A program made the position numbers and the translations under genes. This document shows positions 9,750 through 19,797 of a DNA stretch of 64,000 nt, one piece after another. The stretch comes from Schistocephalus solidus (Eukaryota > Platyhelminthes > Cestoda > Diphyllobothriidea > Diphyllobothriidae). Each line of letters starts with the position of its first letter. Position 1 is the first letter of the stretch. Under the pieces are notes generated by a model. It saw only the letters and a list, made by a program, of their open reading frames with translations. It did no database searches and had not been told where the DNA came from. Location: contig WEDG01003476.1 of NCBI GenBank assembly GCA_017591395.1, positions 32,102-96,101 of the forward strand, given 5' to 3'.

Positions 9750-11454
9750 CTAGGTGACCGTTAAGAGGAGTGAGAAGGATACGGGCGAAGATCTTCCGGT
9801 GCTGTTGAGCAACGAGATGCCTTTGTGATTATCACAGAGTTGCCGGTCCCTTTTCCTTTTGTAGAGATGGACGATGGTCGCGTCTTTGAAATCCTGAGGA
9901 ACTTGTCCTTGGCGCCACATCTCCTGGAAGAGTGTTGTGAGTTCTGCCATCAGCCGGGGCCCACTGTGCTTGTAGACTTCCGGTGGGATTGCGTCGGATC
10001 CCTGTGCTTTACCGCCGGAAATCTGCTGCACGGCTCGCATGGTTTCTGGTAGGGAAGGCGGCAGATCCATGTCATTGTTCGTGTCCACTTGAGGGAACCG
10101 GTCAATGGCAGCATCGGAGATGGCTGATGAGCAATTAAGGACATTTCTGAAGTGCTCGGCCCAACGCTTCAGAATTGTCGATTTCTTTGTCAGCAGTGTT
10201 GTGCCGTCAGAGCTGCGCAGCGGTGCGGACCCCTTGATACACGGGCCGTAGATGGCCTTGATGGCTTTGAAAAAAAATTTCATTTCCTTTCGGTCCGCAT
10301 ACCCCTGGATTTCCTCAGCCTTTCGGATCATCCAGGCATCCTGCATCTCCCGCAGCCGTTGTTGGACAAGGCGCCGGCATCTGAAAAAAGCCTCTTTGGT
10401 GGCGTCAGTCCGAAGGTCCATGAAGGCTTTGTGTAGTCCATTCTTCTCCGCGAGTAAGTTGCTTATGTCGGCGTCATTGTCATCAAACCAGTCCTGGTGT
10501 CGACGGCGTGCGCGTCCGAGGACATCGAGGGCGGTGGACTGGATGACATTTCGCAGTTGAAACCATCGTGTCTCCACGGTAGCGTTATCATCTGGAGCAT
10601 GCAGGTCCTCCATTTTCTCGGTTATTTGGTTGCTGAAATCAAAAGAGTGAGCAGGAAAATTTAATAAAAGAGTATTTAACTTACATGGCGGCCTCTTACC
10701 TTGCGGCCTTCGTCGGGGTTGCAGTCGGAGCCTCAACTGGGAGATGACGAGGCGGTGATCTGTCCAACCATCAGCATCGTGGAACACATTGGTTTCCAGC
10801 ACGTCCTGTCGATCTCGCCTCCGGACGAGAACATAGTCCAGCAGATGCCAGCGCCGCGACCGAGGGTGCATCCACGTGGCCTTCTCCCGCGTCGGAAGGC
10901 GGAAGAAGGTGTTGGTCAGCAGGAGACGGTGTTTCGCATACGTGCGCAGAAGAAGGAGGCCGTTATCGTTACAGCTACCGAGACCGTGGGGACCCAGCCC
11001 TCCCTGCCAGGCAGCGTGGTTCGTCCCGACGCGGGCATTGAAGTCACCAAGGACAATTAACTTGTCCTCTTTCGGCACAGTCGCCAGCAAGGCGTGCAGG
11101 TCCTCGTAGAATTTGTCCTTCGTCGCATCAGAGCTCGTCATTGGGGGAGCGTAGGCGCTGATGATGGTGGCGAACTGGTCTCCCTGAAGCGGCAGGCGGA
11201 GGCTCATCAGGCGATCATTGATACCCTACGGCAGACAGGGCAGACGTCCAACAATGTCGTTCCGGATGGCAGAGGCAACACCAGCGTCACGTCGCTCTGC
11301 CTTTGGCCGGCCACTCCAGAAGAATGTGTAGCCCACACCCATCTCCTCCAGCTGACCCTGCTCAGAGAATCGGGTCTCGCTGAGAGCAGCAATGTCCACC
11401 TTGTAGTGCGCCAGTTCCCGAGCAACTAGCGCCGTCCTTCATTCCGGCCGGTTG
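9750..11454 (-). pseudogene. APE endonuclease and RT fingers of Zf-LINE B
   Basis: A 485-codon open frame covers 11,207-9,750. Upstream, the endonuclease start (VDIAALSETR then SGRPKAERRDAGVA) is readable in the same frame from about 11,454 but carries a TGA and a TAG. In the long frame, GDFNAR is at residues 54-59 and the DHRLV catalytic end at about 150-154. A basic linker follows, then the RT N-terminal region ending in [21 protein letters not shown]. The frame then runs out of phase. It would have nicked target DNA and primed reverse transcription in the nucleus. Confidence 0.9.
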
Positions 11455-11857
11455 CTCCTAGGATTGTCTAAATGGAACGAACACTCCAGGCTGCTAGTGT
11501 TAGTGGACTCACCCGAGCAGCCTGGAGAGTATGGCGAGGGGGATGGGGACGGGGGGTATTGTTGTTTGTTTGAGTTTTACGACCGCGTAGTTTGCGATCT
11601 GCGAGCCGCGGCCGGCTGCAGAAGACGTGAGACCCAGCATTTGTTTAGGGCACCTTTTCTAGCCCCTTCCTCCGCAAGGAGGCAAGCAGGCTGTCCCTAA
11701 ATAGGGCTGCTCGGACATCTCAGACGGCTGCCGAACTCCACTATGGGTTACGGTTTTGTTTTAGTGGGAGAACAACCCGAGTTAGCCTGGGCCGCCTACG
11801 GGGTTGTTTTCGCCCCCACTCGTAGGACTTTTTGAGAGGAGGGAGGTGGGAATTTCG
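11455..11857 (-). other. 5' UTR of Zf-LINE B
   Basis: Region upstream of the endonuclease shared with 25,435-25,777 and, inverted, 63,571-63,905. It includes TTTAGGGCACCTTTTCTAGCCCC and CCCTAAATAGGGCTG boxes. It likely holds the internal promoter, but no promoter element was recognised. Confidence 0.6.
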
Positions 11858-12089
11858 GGAGTCAGACATACCGGGTGTGGAGGCACACACAACACCGGAG
11901 ACCCTCACCTGGTTTAGCCCGCCGGTCGTGACGGTTGCCCGGGGTGTGGCCGCTGGGAAGAACCCAACTTCGAGGAGCCACAGATGAGAGTTGGGTACCA
12001 GTTAGAGGCGGCCACAGGAGCATTCACCACCTGTACGAGACAAATGGAGCGACCAAATGCTATCTGTGTGGTGCTACCCCTAACTAGTG

Positions 12090-12480
12090 CCCCTACACAT
12101 TAGACCACACACGCGCACCACACTGTCAGCTATACACACGGGGGAGGACAGACAGTTGAATGTCTCAATACTGTTTGGCACTTTTGTAAAAAGATAATCC
12201 GACCTATTAGCCCATTGCTCCGCAGATATCCAGGTTGAAAACATAACAGGCTGAGTGAGGAGGGCCTTCAACGTTTTTTGGTTTCTAGAAGACCAGCCTT
12301 GAGCGGTATGTATGGGTGGTGCGATAGTTGAATTTTGGGGATTTTAAAGAACACACAATCGTGATCTTCGGTCTACTTGGTCCGCCTTCGGTGGTCAGTA
12401 GACGGTGAGAGCATTGAAACATTGCGAGTCAGCAATCCCGATGGTCAATGAAGCAGTTTCCACGCGGCACAACAACTTGG
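12090..12480 (-). pseudogene. LINE-2 family endonuclease relic
   Basis: The - strand reads CFNALTVYxPPKAD, then KALLTQPVMF, WANRSDYLFTKVPNSIETFNCLS and ADS in place of the usual SDH. This is the C-terminal half of an APE endonuclease of CR1/Jockey-type LINEs. The longest open piece is 12,271-12,080. Stops interrupt the upstream part. Related relics lie at 13,606-13,930 and 14,030-14,230. Confidence 0.6.
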
Positions 12481-12557
12481 CACAACATTCTGATATTTTA
12501 AGGACGTTTTTCATGCACATGCTTATCCCGACAAACTAACGGCAACTCAAAGAATTG

Positions 12558-12643
12558 CATGCTCACTGGTGACTAAGCAAAAGTGAGTACGGTTGCAGTG
12601 GAGAAACGGAACGAGTAGTATTGGCTCGGCTCAATAGCCTTCC
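12558..12643. repeat. 86-bp sequence repeated at 13,250-13,332
   Basis: TGCTCACTGGTGA.TAAG...GGTTGCAG.GGAGAAACGGAA.GAGTAG.ATTGG recurs in the same orientation 0.7 kb downstream at 13,250-13,332. Function and family unknown. Confidence 0.6.
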
Positions 12644-12698
12644 TTTAGCGCACCGTGATAGTTTCAAGCGCGTCAGATTGCTTATAGTGAGGAAAATG
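12644..12698 (-). mobile_element. Short Zf-LINE 3' UTR relic
   Basis: TAGCGCACCGTGATAGTTTC, then CAGATTG.TTATAGTGAGGAAAAT, matches the 3' UTR at 21,101-21,153 almost exactly over about 55 bp. An isolated fragment of that length suggests template switching or later deletion. Confidence 0.8.
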
Positions 12699-13605
12699 CA
12701 TCTCTGCAATCCATACCAATAAATATCTGTTGGCATTGATGCTAAGAAATATTGTATCCCAGCCCCCATTTCATTATTTTTTTCAAATGTTTTTGCTTTA
12801 AAAGTGCTTAGATGCTTGAAAATATGATGGCAGTTGGCGAGAGATCGAGAATATATGGGGGATGGGATTTATGCAGTGCCACTCTGGCAACATGTGGCCA
12901 TGCGCTGTCGTGGAGCAGAATTTGGCCTCGTAAATTCACTAGTGCAAGTCTCATTTTATTTTTCGAGTAACTTGCAATAAACCTCTGATTTGATACTGTT
13001 ATCGTAAAGGATGCACTTTGCGTCACTTCTCACTATTCGAATAAGAGATGGCTTAACGATGTTTCTCGGAGGGGCTCTTTGGGCTCATGTGGGATCCATT
13101 TTATGGAGCTTTTGCATTCCACTCGAAACCGAACTGGCGTCAGCAAAAGACAAGGCTGACAGGGTGGTGCTTTGCAATTTCCAATTTTATCGACACTGCT
13201 AACAAGAGCATCAGTGCAGAGATTTTCTGCAAGGAACTCGAGGAAATGTATGCTCACTGGTGAATAAGTAAGATGAACTTTGGTTGCAGCGGAGAAACGG
13301 AAGGAGTAGCATTGGGTCGGGTCATTAGCCTTAATTTAGAAGATCGGTAGACCAACTAGCGGTGTGTGTCATCTTGCTAGCATGCCTTTAAAAGATTCGA
13401 TCAGTTGCCCTTCCGCCGCCTTGTTGTCACGGGCCTGCTGAGCCCCAGTCATCCTTGACCTTCCCCGAAAAAAATAAGGTGCCAGTCTAGGTCGAACAAT
13501 TTGCGCCTCACCTAATTGAGGATCTTGCGTCGACTGTTGTACACATTTCGATCTGGAGTTTGCTGAATTGAAAATAACGAACAAGACTACACACGCCCAA
13601 CACTG
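12699..13605. other. Non-coding stretch
   Basis: No gene recognised. Contains the second copy of the 86-bp repeat (13,250-13,332) and the segment shared with 6.4-6.7 kb (about 13,345-13,600). Confidence 0.45.
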
Positions 13606-13930
13606 TCAGACAGAGGGGGTAGTGGGGGCCGACAGATGACCTCGACGCTGTTTGTTTTTAGCCCTTTGCCCTTCATATATACCGGAAAAAAACAACAGGT
13701 TGAGTGGGAGCACGCTCACCATTTTTTGTTGAAACTGGTGTTCAAAGGCCGGCTTTGAAGACTGAATGTGGGCGGTGCGCCAATTACTTTTCGATGCGTT
13801 GAAGTTGCCCATAATCATGACATTTGGTCGACTTGGTCTTCCTTCGTTGGTTGGTAGACGGCAAATGCATTGATATACGGTGCGCCATTCACCCTTGTGA
13901 TCAGCAAAATAGTTCCCACCCTGCAAAGGC
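13606..13930 (-). pseudogene. LINE-2 family endonuclease relic
   Basis: A 106-codon open frame on the - strand reads CICRLPTNEGRPSR, then VMIMGNFNASKSNWRTAH. This is the GDFNAP..NW motif of CR1/Jockey endonucleases, with the catalytic Asp changed to Asn. LLFFSGIYEGQRAKNK follows. Truncated before the SDH end. Confidence 0.65.
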
Positions 13931-14029
13931 TAACTTCGTGAGCCTAGTGGTCTATGCCATATACATCCGAAATTGGCAGCCAATCATGAATGCCCTCGCA
14001 CAGAGGATGGGTCCATAGAGGAGAGTTAG

Positions 14030-14230
14030 AATGATCCGCTTACGCTGGTATTCAATCCTAGTCATGATCTTCTATTGACTTGGTGTGTCTTTGGTGGTCG
14101 GTAAACGGTGAGTGCATTGAGACACGGCGAGTCAGTAGTCGTGATGGTCACCTACATAGTTTCCACGCGGCAGGACAACTTGGCACTGAGTACTAACATT
14201 TTTAGCATTTCTCTCCTGCGCAAGATTATC
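14030..14230 (-). pseudogene. LINE-2 family endonuclease relic, upstream part
   Basis: The - strand reads RGNYVGDHHDY and CTHRLPTTKDTPSQ, matching the segment just before GNFNA in the relic at 13.6-13.9 kb (GGNYFADHKGEW, CICRLPTNEGRPS). Heavily broken; possibly a duplicated piece of the same insertion. Confidence 0.45.
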
Positions 14231-14454
14231 CCGATAGCCTAAGGGTCTTGGCAATGAAGGTCCCAAACGAAGAGCCAAGCAGATATGCTCTTCCAGAGAG
14301 CATAGTCACAGATTGGAGACATAGAATGCTTACCGAATGGTTTCTGCTTCTTGATATCGCAAACCGGGGAGGTTTCAATAACGAACAAGTAATAAAACTG
14401 TGGTTAACACATACGTCTTAACTACCATTAAATATTGTTTGCGACTCTACCCAC

Positions 14455-14600
14455 ACCCTTCTGCCTCTTTCTTGTGCAAAATTTCAGGAAAAGAACATAT
14501 TTTCTAGATCTAACCATAATGTTATCTCAAACCCTAACCTTTAACTTAAACCTAACCTAAACCACCCTAGAAATGAACACAAGGTCATTGAAATAGCAGG
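14455..14600 (+). repeat. Dispersed CCCTAA-rich repeat
   Basis: AAAATTTCAGGAAAAGAACATATT followed by AACCCTAACCTTTAACTTAAACC, the same order as at 26.88-27.0 kb. Diverged. Confidence 0.45.
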
Positions 14601-14776
14601 AGACTCCTATTTCCTCGTTAATCTTTAGGACGAAATTTGCCCTCAGAGGGAATAACGACCGACGTAACTATGAACTTGAAAAGTGTATAAGGCTGCATAA
14701 GTAGAAAGGTGAATGCTGAAATATAGAGCGAGGAAAATGGAAATGAAAATATATACAGAAAGCCCAATCACAAGTA

Positions 14777-14965
14777 CAAAGGTGACGATTATCTACTGGA
14801 GTCCACAACACTTATGAATGTACGGCGAGCAATCGAGGAGAATCCGCGCGCCATCACAAAAATTGCGTCAATTTTAGTTTGTGTATCAAGGCCCGTCAGA
14901 AATATAGGTGTGGCTTTTCGTATGCGGTGTATTTAGATGCTTTAGTGACTGACATTTAGGATATC
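14777..14965 (+). pseudogene. Transposase-like N-terminal relic
   Basis: Reads KYKGDDYLLESTTLMNVRRAIEENPRA, then a degraded helix-turn-helix-like stretch. The same protein-like sequence is on the - strand at 28,604-28,849. The REIEKNPRA...RRASV.G pattern resembles DNA-binding N-termini of Tc1/mariner-type transposases. That assignment is tentative; the pairing with 28.6 kb is certain. Confidence 0.4.
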
Positions 14966-15653
14966 TCTAGGCCTTATCACGCTGCATTATAGCACATAAA
15001 CAGCAAATACCAAATAGATAAAATATAATTTGTCCAAATGAAATTATTCTGCTGACAACTTCGATTATCAGATTTCACCTAAAGAAGAAAAGACGTTAGG
15101 AGTAGGCTGATAAAGTTTGCCTGCATGAATTAAACGTCGTGTACTTGGGAGCATTGATGAAAGAAAGCAAACGAGGCTGTGTACTTGCAGAGTGCAGCAC
15201 GCGTGTTGGACGTTGAGAAGTACGCAAACCGGCCGTGGGTTAGCTCGCTTCCACGACTAAAGGAGGCCAGTTCAGTCACCTCCGTCTACGCGATGATTCT
15301 TCGTTTCGCGGGCTTTCTTCGGCAGGAGTGCACAACCAGTATGCAACCCCCTAGATGCATTTGAACACGTCACAACGTTCTTGCGAGTACACGACCAACT
15401 GGCAATGCTTTAATTTCAAGTCTAAACGCGTCCATTCAGTTAATAGTTCACAGTATAACATCAGTAAGACTGCGTTTGCAGACTCAAAGTGGTGTCAATC
15501 ACAGGGAGCGGTGATCGTCGGGATTGGAAACCGTGCAAATCAAGAAAGATAAGTTCATTGTATCGGGAAAGTACCTGCCTAACCTAGTCAACAAATACGC
15601 AAAGTGAACTTCCTTCTATCTATTGATTTAGGAGCTGCCAACATGCCAGCCAC
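14966..15653. other. Non-coding stretch, nothing recognised
   Basis: Only short open frames (such as 15,179-15,364) without recognisable domains. Confidence 0.4.
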
Positions 15654-15722
15654 GACCCCGTGGCGCAGTTGGTAAGAGCGTTAGACTTCTTCTCACCAGG
15701 TGACGGTTTCGAGCACCCTGTG
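15654..15722 (+). repeat. tRNA-like SINE head
   Basis: Opens like a tRNA-Arg gene (GACCCCGTGGCGCAGTTGG) with a good A box (TGGCGCAGTTGG) and a damaged B box (GGTTTCGAGCACC). No acceptor-stem closure, so a SINE head rather than a working tRNA. Confidence 0.55.
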
Positions 15723-17189
15723 TACTGATTGATGATTTTCAAACATGTTAACCAGTTGGCTTAATCATTACCCTCCCCAAATGAAATAATTTTTGAGTTC
15801 GGCGATATCATAACTTAAGCAATGTATACTGGAATGCCACCGTGACGTAAGTCGAGCCAGCATGCTTTCCGTTACGAAGAATGCATAGTTTCCTTTTAAA
15901 AGGGAGAATCAGGGTCTCAAAAAGTGCAGCCCGATGTCTCGCTCCTCACTAGACAGCTGATCCCGCGGTCTGCCCAAGTTACTGACAGTCGTAGCAACCC
16001 CTGCGCAGTAATTGATAAGCACTTGACTCATGGTTAAGTATGGATCTTGAGCCATGCACGTATATGTGCGTTTAACCAACTGTACGTACATATGCCGATC
16101 TCTCCTTTAAAAAATCGCGTGATTCAAGTGCGTAAAATAATCGCAATGGTGTTCCGCAGTTAGAGAGATCAATTAATCTTATCGGTCCAGCAGAGTATTA
16201 GGTGGGATAACAGCACGTCCGATGCACTGTCAGTGAAAACTGTCATGAAATGTTAGCCAAAATTCTCAAATGCGTTTTCCGTTATGAAGAATTACTTTAG
16301 TGAGATGGTAATCGGGATTACCTTGCAGCACAAGTCCAAGACATTCCAGTCGCACCCAAATGCCGGCTTTTGACTGGGTAAAGAATGACGACTTATTAAG
16401 TATGCATTTTCCTATTGCTTTTCGATGCCCTTACAAATTAAAATATATTTTTAAAAAAGTATGCTCAAACAATTCTTTGTTGTATTCATTTGGTAGCAGA
16501 GTATTTCTGCTTCAATGTTTTCCTCCAGGAAATTGTATACAGTAGACCTCCGCCTATTCGCGGAGTGTCTTGTAAAACCTCTCTGAACCATTTACTATTT
16601 GTTTTCACTTATTTTCGTGACTTGATAAATTTTTATGCCAAAATGATGTATGATTACAGAGATTAAAGGTGCGTTCATGAATGTAGAGGTAAGAGGATTA
16701 TTTTTCACCTTTATAAGGGTAACAATTGTAGGTGTGTTTGCGCGTGGCTGTAGGATATAGGTTGTTAAGGGTAATGCTATAAGATGCCTCTAAAATAATA
16801 GTAAAGTGTTTATACTGACAGTTTAAGGTATATATGGCTTGAACGTTAAAATGGACGGTTTTTGGGCGCTGTTAGGTGGTACTCAGTTATTCGTGGGGTA
16901 TTTAGTCCCTGATTCCGCGCATACCGGAGGGGGGAAGGCACGTCGACGCTGTTTAGGTTGTTTTAGAAAGCTGCAGCAGGCGATGACGTGCTTGATCTGG
17001 ATGCAGAGGAGAACGAAGGGCAAGTGTTCAATTAGGGTTCTTCGAGGATGTCGGGATTTTGCTCAACCTGATCGTGAAAATGCAAAGTACTCCAATCAAG
17101 GTAGTCATTATCGGTTTCTGTCATTGCTGACAGCACCAGGAAAACTGAAGTAGCCACACTTCCTCCCAAATGATAAAGTTCATCATGCG
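15723..17189. other. Non-coding stretch, nothing recognised
   Basis: A 104-codon frame at 16,839-17,153 has no recognisable domain and no intron or codon evidence. Weak CCCTAA/GGGTTA words near 16,700-16,770. Confidence 0.4.
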
Positions 17190-17650
17190 CATAATATCAG
17201 CAAGGATAAATATTCCCGTGTGTTAACCCTAACACTAGACCTGACGTTTCTGATTCTCCCTCGAACCTATCATCAGTGACAGTTGCAGAAAAGGGTGCTT
17301 GGGACAGAAGTTGCGCAGTATTTATAGAGCATGGTGGCTAGGCAACCATAGGCCGTCTATCGATGGCCATCCTCATATTCCTCGTTGTGGGTCAAAGTTG
17401 GTGCGATGATTTTCTTTTGTTTGTTAATGGCCGTGATTTCATCACCATTTTCGATTCTTGGCGTGACAATTACTCGGCAATTTGGCTCGCTGTCACCGGG
17501 ACTACTGGTCACCCGTATACTCCCCACGTGGCTAGCAATTTTGCCCGGACAAAATCACAACACAGAATATGGAGCTGCGAGATCATTGCGCTTATTAATC
17601 GACTGTGTGCCAGAGAACTATGACTCAAGCAATTAACGGCTCATTCGGTT
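17190..17650 (-). mobile_element. PLE relic: endonuclease tail and terminal region
   Basis: The - strand reads FSGTQSINKRNDLAAPYSVL (about 17,615-17,555), the end of a PLE endonuclease, then a non-coding terminal region with ATAAATACTGCGCAACTT and the hammerhead-like core at 17,243-17,276. The same order recurs at 55,965-56,570. The left end grades into a CCCTAA-rich repeat at 17,190-17,240. Confidence 0.6.
17243..17276 (-). ncRNA. Hammerhead-like core in PLE terminal region
   Basis: On the - strand CTGATGA (17,276-17,270) is followed by a stem-loop (GGTTC/GAATC with one G-U pair) and then GAAACGTC (17,250-17,243). That is the conserved CUGANGA...GAAA core with GUC as possible cleavage triplet and ACGU as a minimal stem III. 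PLEs are known to carry such minimal hammerheads. A convincing stem I was not found in this copy, so it may be inactive. Confidence 0.5.
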
Positions 17651-17694
17651 TTCAGTCCTTGCGAGATCGGTGAGCCCCACACTATCATCATATT

Positions 17695-17760
17695 CCCGAT
17701 CGCAACCGACAAAACAACGGGCCTGTGGCTCAATGGTGGAGTGTTACACTAAAGTGGAGG
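17695..17760 (+). repeat. SINE head fragment
   Basis: CCGATCGCAACCGACAAAACAACGGG..TGTGGCTCAATGGT matches the start of the SINE at 58,900 and stops before the ribozyme part. Confidence 0.5.
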
Positions 17761-18125
17761 TGGGTTGCCAGGCTTCGAGCTTCTGCCTGGCCGTTTGGTC
17801 TTTCCCTTGTTCCAGCACTTCAGTGTCTTGAAAAGCGAAGGCATGTTCAGGGGCTGTACAATGTTCTGCCGCCAGCAAGAGTTTGATCATGTCTTCGCAT
17901 CGCTCTTGTGTGCTCATTCATGTCGGTATGCAATCTCTTACCGGTTATCCCGACGTAGTTCACTTCACAGGAACTACACTGTATCCAATAGACGCCATTG
18001 ACAGTTATGCCCCTTGATAGGGGGGCCTTTGGTTTCATGAACAGACGTCTGATTGTTGCCTCGGGTCACCTCAAGGCTTCCGTTGGCCTTGCGATGACCG
18101 AGGGCATCTAGGAACGCTATCTGAT
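17761..18125 (-). pseudogene. PLE RT end and GIY-YIG endonuclease
   Basis: The - strand begins with IAFLDALGHRKANGSLEV (about 18,115-18,060), the end of a PLE reverse transcriptase. It continues with the endonuclease: GVYWIQCSSCEVNYVGITGKRLHT (about 18,000-17,930) and MNEHTRAMRRHD. After one frameshift comes EHAFAFQDTEVLEQGKDQTARQKLEAW (about 17,850-17,775). The GVY...YVG pair is the GIY-YIG signature, and CxxC spacing in the insert is typical of PLEs. The conserved Arg after it (RLHTR) is Asp here. Confidence 0.8.
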
Positions 18126-18256
18126 TATTTATTTATTGCCAGTTTACAGGCAAGGTCAAAATAATATACAGTAGAGGGTGAAGCTGATAGTGAAAAAAAA
18201 CTACTCATCGTTGTTTCAAGTGTTTTCAGGAGAAAAAAATGCAGATTATTGAGATA

Positions 18257-18665
18257 TTAAAGTTCAGGACAGGGAAGCGTTGACATAGGTGCCCGGTGAA
18301 GTTCTTCTCTTTTCAGTGTTATGGATCTGGTATTCTGCACCAGCAGGTAGGTCGGCGAACAGCTCTTCGCTGTTGACTGAAGAATAAGCTGATTAAGGTC
18401 TGCAGAGCCAGCAATATTGTCCTCAGCATTAAATCCGGCACAAGATTCAGAGTCCGTGAACGCCATCAGAACCGAAGAGAGCTTCCACAGAGTCAGCACC
18501 CAAAATTTTTGGAAGGTGTCCAGAATGTAGAAAACTAGTGACAGCTCTTGTAAACAAGGGAAAGCTCTGCTGACTTTTGATACTTCTGGGTAGCTCATTC
18601 CAGATTGTTCTCTGCCTCCATCGTGAATTGAAGCCCCGGAAAAACAGAGTTCAGGAGAGCATTGA
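18257..18665 (-). other. Insertion in the PLE with a LINE-tail-like frame
   Basis: Interrupts the PLE between RT motif C and its thumb. The - strand reads SRWRQRTIWNELPRSIKSQQSFPLF, resembling the WN.LP..I C-terminal motif of CR1/Jockey-type LINE RTs. Open frame 18,712-18,257 is the overlapping chance frame. Family call is tentative. Confidence 0.35.
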
Positions 18666-18689
18666 ATTTCGAGATCCTCTCCTGCATAA

Positions 18690-19775
18690 GAACGACGAAG
18701 TGTCATCCACATAATGTGCCCAACATTTTGGCCTTTTGGTAGCGAGCACCAACGTTACCGACCTTTGGAGGACCGCTTCAGCGATGAAACCGGATAGCGC
18801 TGATCCCATCAGCGTGCATTTATTTTCTCGTACACAGTTCCTTCAAATGTAAAGTACGTTTTGAGGCAGTATTTCAGCAGCTGCATGAGATGTCTCCGTT
18901 AAGGTATTTTTGTTGCCTCGGTATATCAGCTGTCAAGAAGGTCGCTGACAGTTTCAATGTCCAGGCTCTGTGGGATCGAGGTGAATAGTGCGGTTACATT
19001 GAATGATACCATAACCTCGTCCGTGTCGAGGTATAACTCATTGAGTCTTTCCAGGAAATCGACGGCTGAGCGGACTGTCGTATCGGATCCCGAGGTGAGG
19101 CAGTGCAGGCGTTGGAACAGCCATTTTGCCATGTGGAATGTGGGTGTGCCACGCACTGACACAATGGGACGAAGTGGAGCACCATCTTTATGTACTTTAG
19201 GTAGTCCATAGAGCCTTGCCATAGCCTTATCGGTAGGTTTGATGGCCAGTCGTTCTGTTGTCGTCATCGCACCATTATTCTATAGCACGATGAGCTTTGT
19301 GTTTATTTGCGTCGCCAGCTTCTTACTCGGGTCACCTTCACATCTGCAGTAGGCCTCACAGTCTTCAAGCGGCGCGTTGGCCTTCCGGAGGTATTCAGCC
19401 TTGTCTAGTATAACCGTAGAGTGCCCTTTGTCTGTAGGTAGTATTAGAATAGTCTTGTCAGCCTTCAGTGTCCTGAGGGCATCCTGCTCCACTCTCGGGA
19501 TCACTATGCAGGGTTTGTGTGAAGTGACTTGTTGTCTAATGAGGTTTTGCGTCTTGGTGGGCTACTGGGATTGTTTAAGAACAGACTCGATGGTGACCAC
19601 TCGGTTGACCGGGTCAGCGTCCGAGATTTTGAAGCCGGCAAGGCAACTAAGATATGAAATGTATCCATCAGCTGCCTAGTTCGTACAGTTCTTAGTTCTC
19701 TGGCTCGTTTTTCAATCACAAGGTGGAGTAGTTCTTTCCCGTGAGAGTCACTATGAGAGTCGCCGAAGACCACCG
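18690..19775 (-). pseudogene. Penelope-like reverse transcriptase
   Basis: Longest PLE RT here. In order on the - strand: LPTDKGHSTVILDKAEY (about 19,440-19,390), a break near 19,280, then ARLYGLPKVHKDGAPLRPIVS (about 19,220-19,155), VSFNVTALFTSIP (about 19,010-18,970), MGSALSGFIAEAVLQR (about 18,805-18,757) and YVDDTSSF (about 18,715-18,690). GLPKVHK, LFTSIP and YVDDT are hallmark PLE RT motifs; the first Asp of motif A (usually FDVTALF) is Asn here. One frameshift, a TGA and the insertion downstream make it dead. Confidence 0.85.
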
Positions 19776-19797
19776 GGGCAGAAGGTACGATGAAAGG

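Larger units (their letters stand above)
6700..11857 (-). mobile_element. Zf-LINE copy B, near full length
   Basis: The best preserved and only complete-looking copy. It runs from a 5' UTR (11,455-11,857) through endonuclease, RT and zinc fingers to the 3' UTR ending near 6,700. Its 5' limit is where similarity to 25,777 and 63,571 stops. Total length is about 5.2 kb. It keeps the intact RT motif A FVDLTKAFD and ADDCALNTV box that copies A, C and F have lost, so it is closest to an active ancestor. Stops in the endonuclease start and frameshifts between ORF blocks still make it defective. No target-site duplication could be seen. Confidence 0.9.

Noticed and set aside
11094..11429. + strand open frame of 111 codons
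   Set aside because: It is the antisense shadow of the Zf-LINE B endonuclease; the same applies to the other + strand frames at 8.3-11.4 kb and 22.2-25.1 kb.
15654..15722. Functional tRNA gene
   Set aside because: The A box is good but the B box has an insertion and the acceptor stem does not close; it matches SINE heads.
16839..17153. 104-codon open frame as a gene
   Set aside because: No similarity to a known family and it runs up to a PLE relic.
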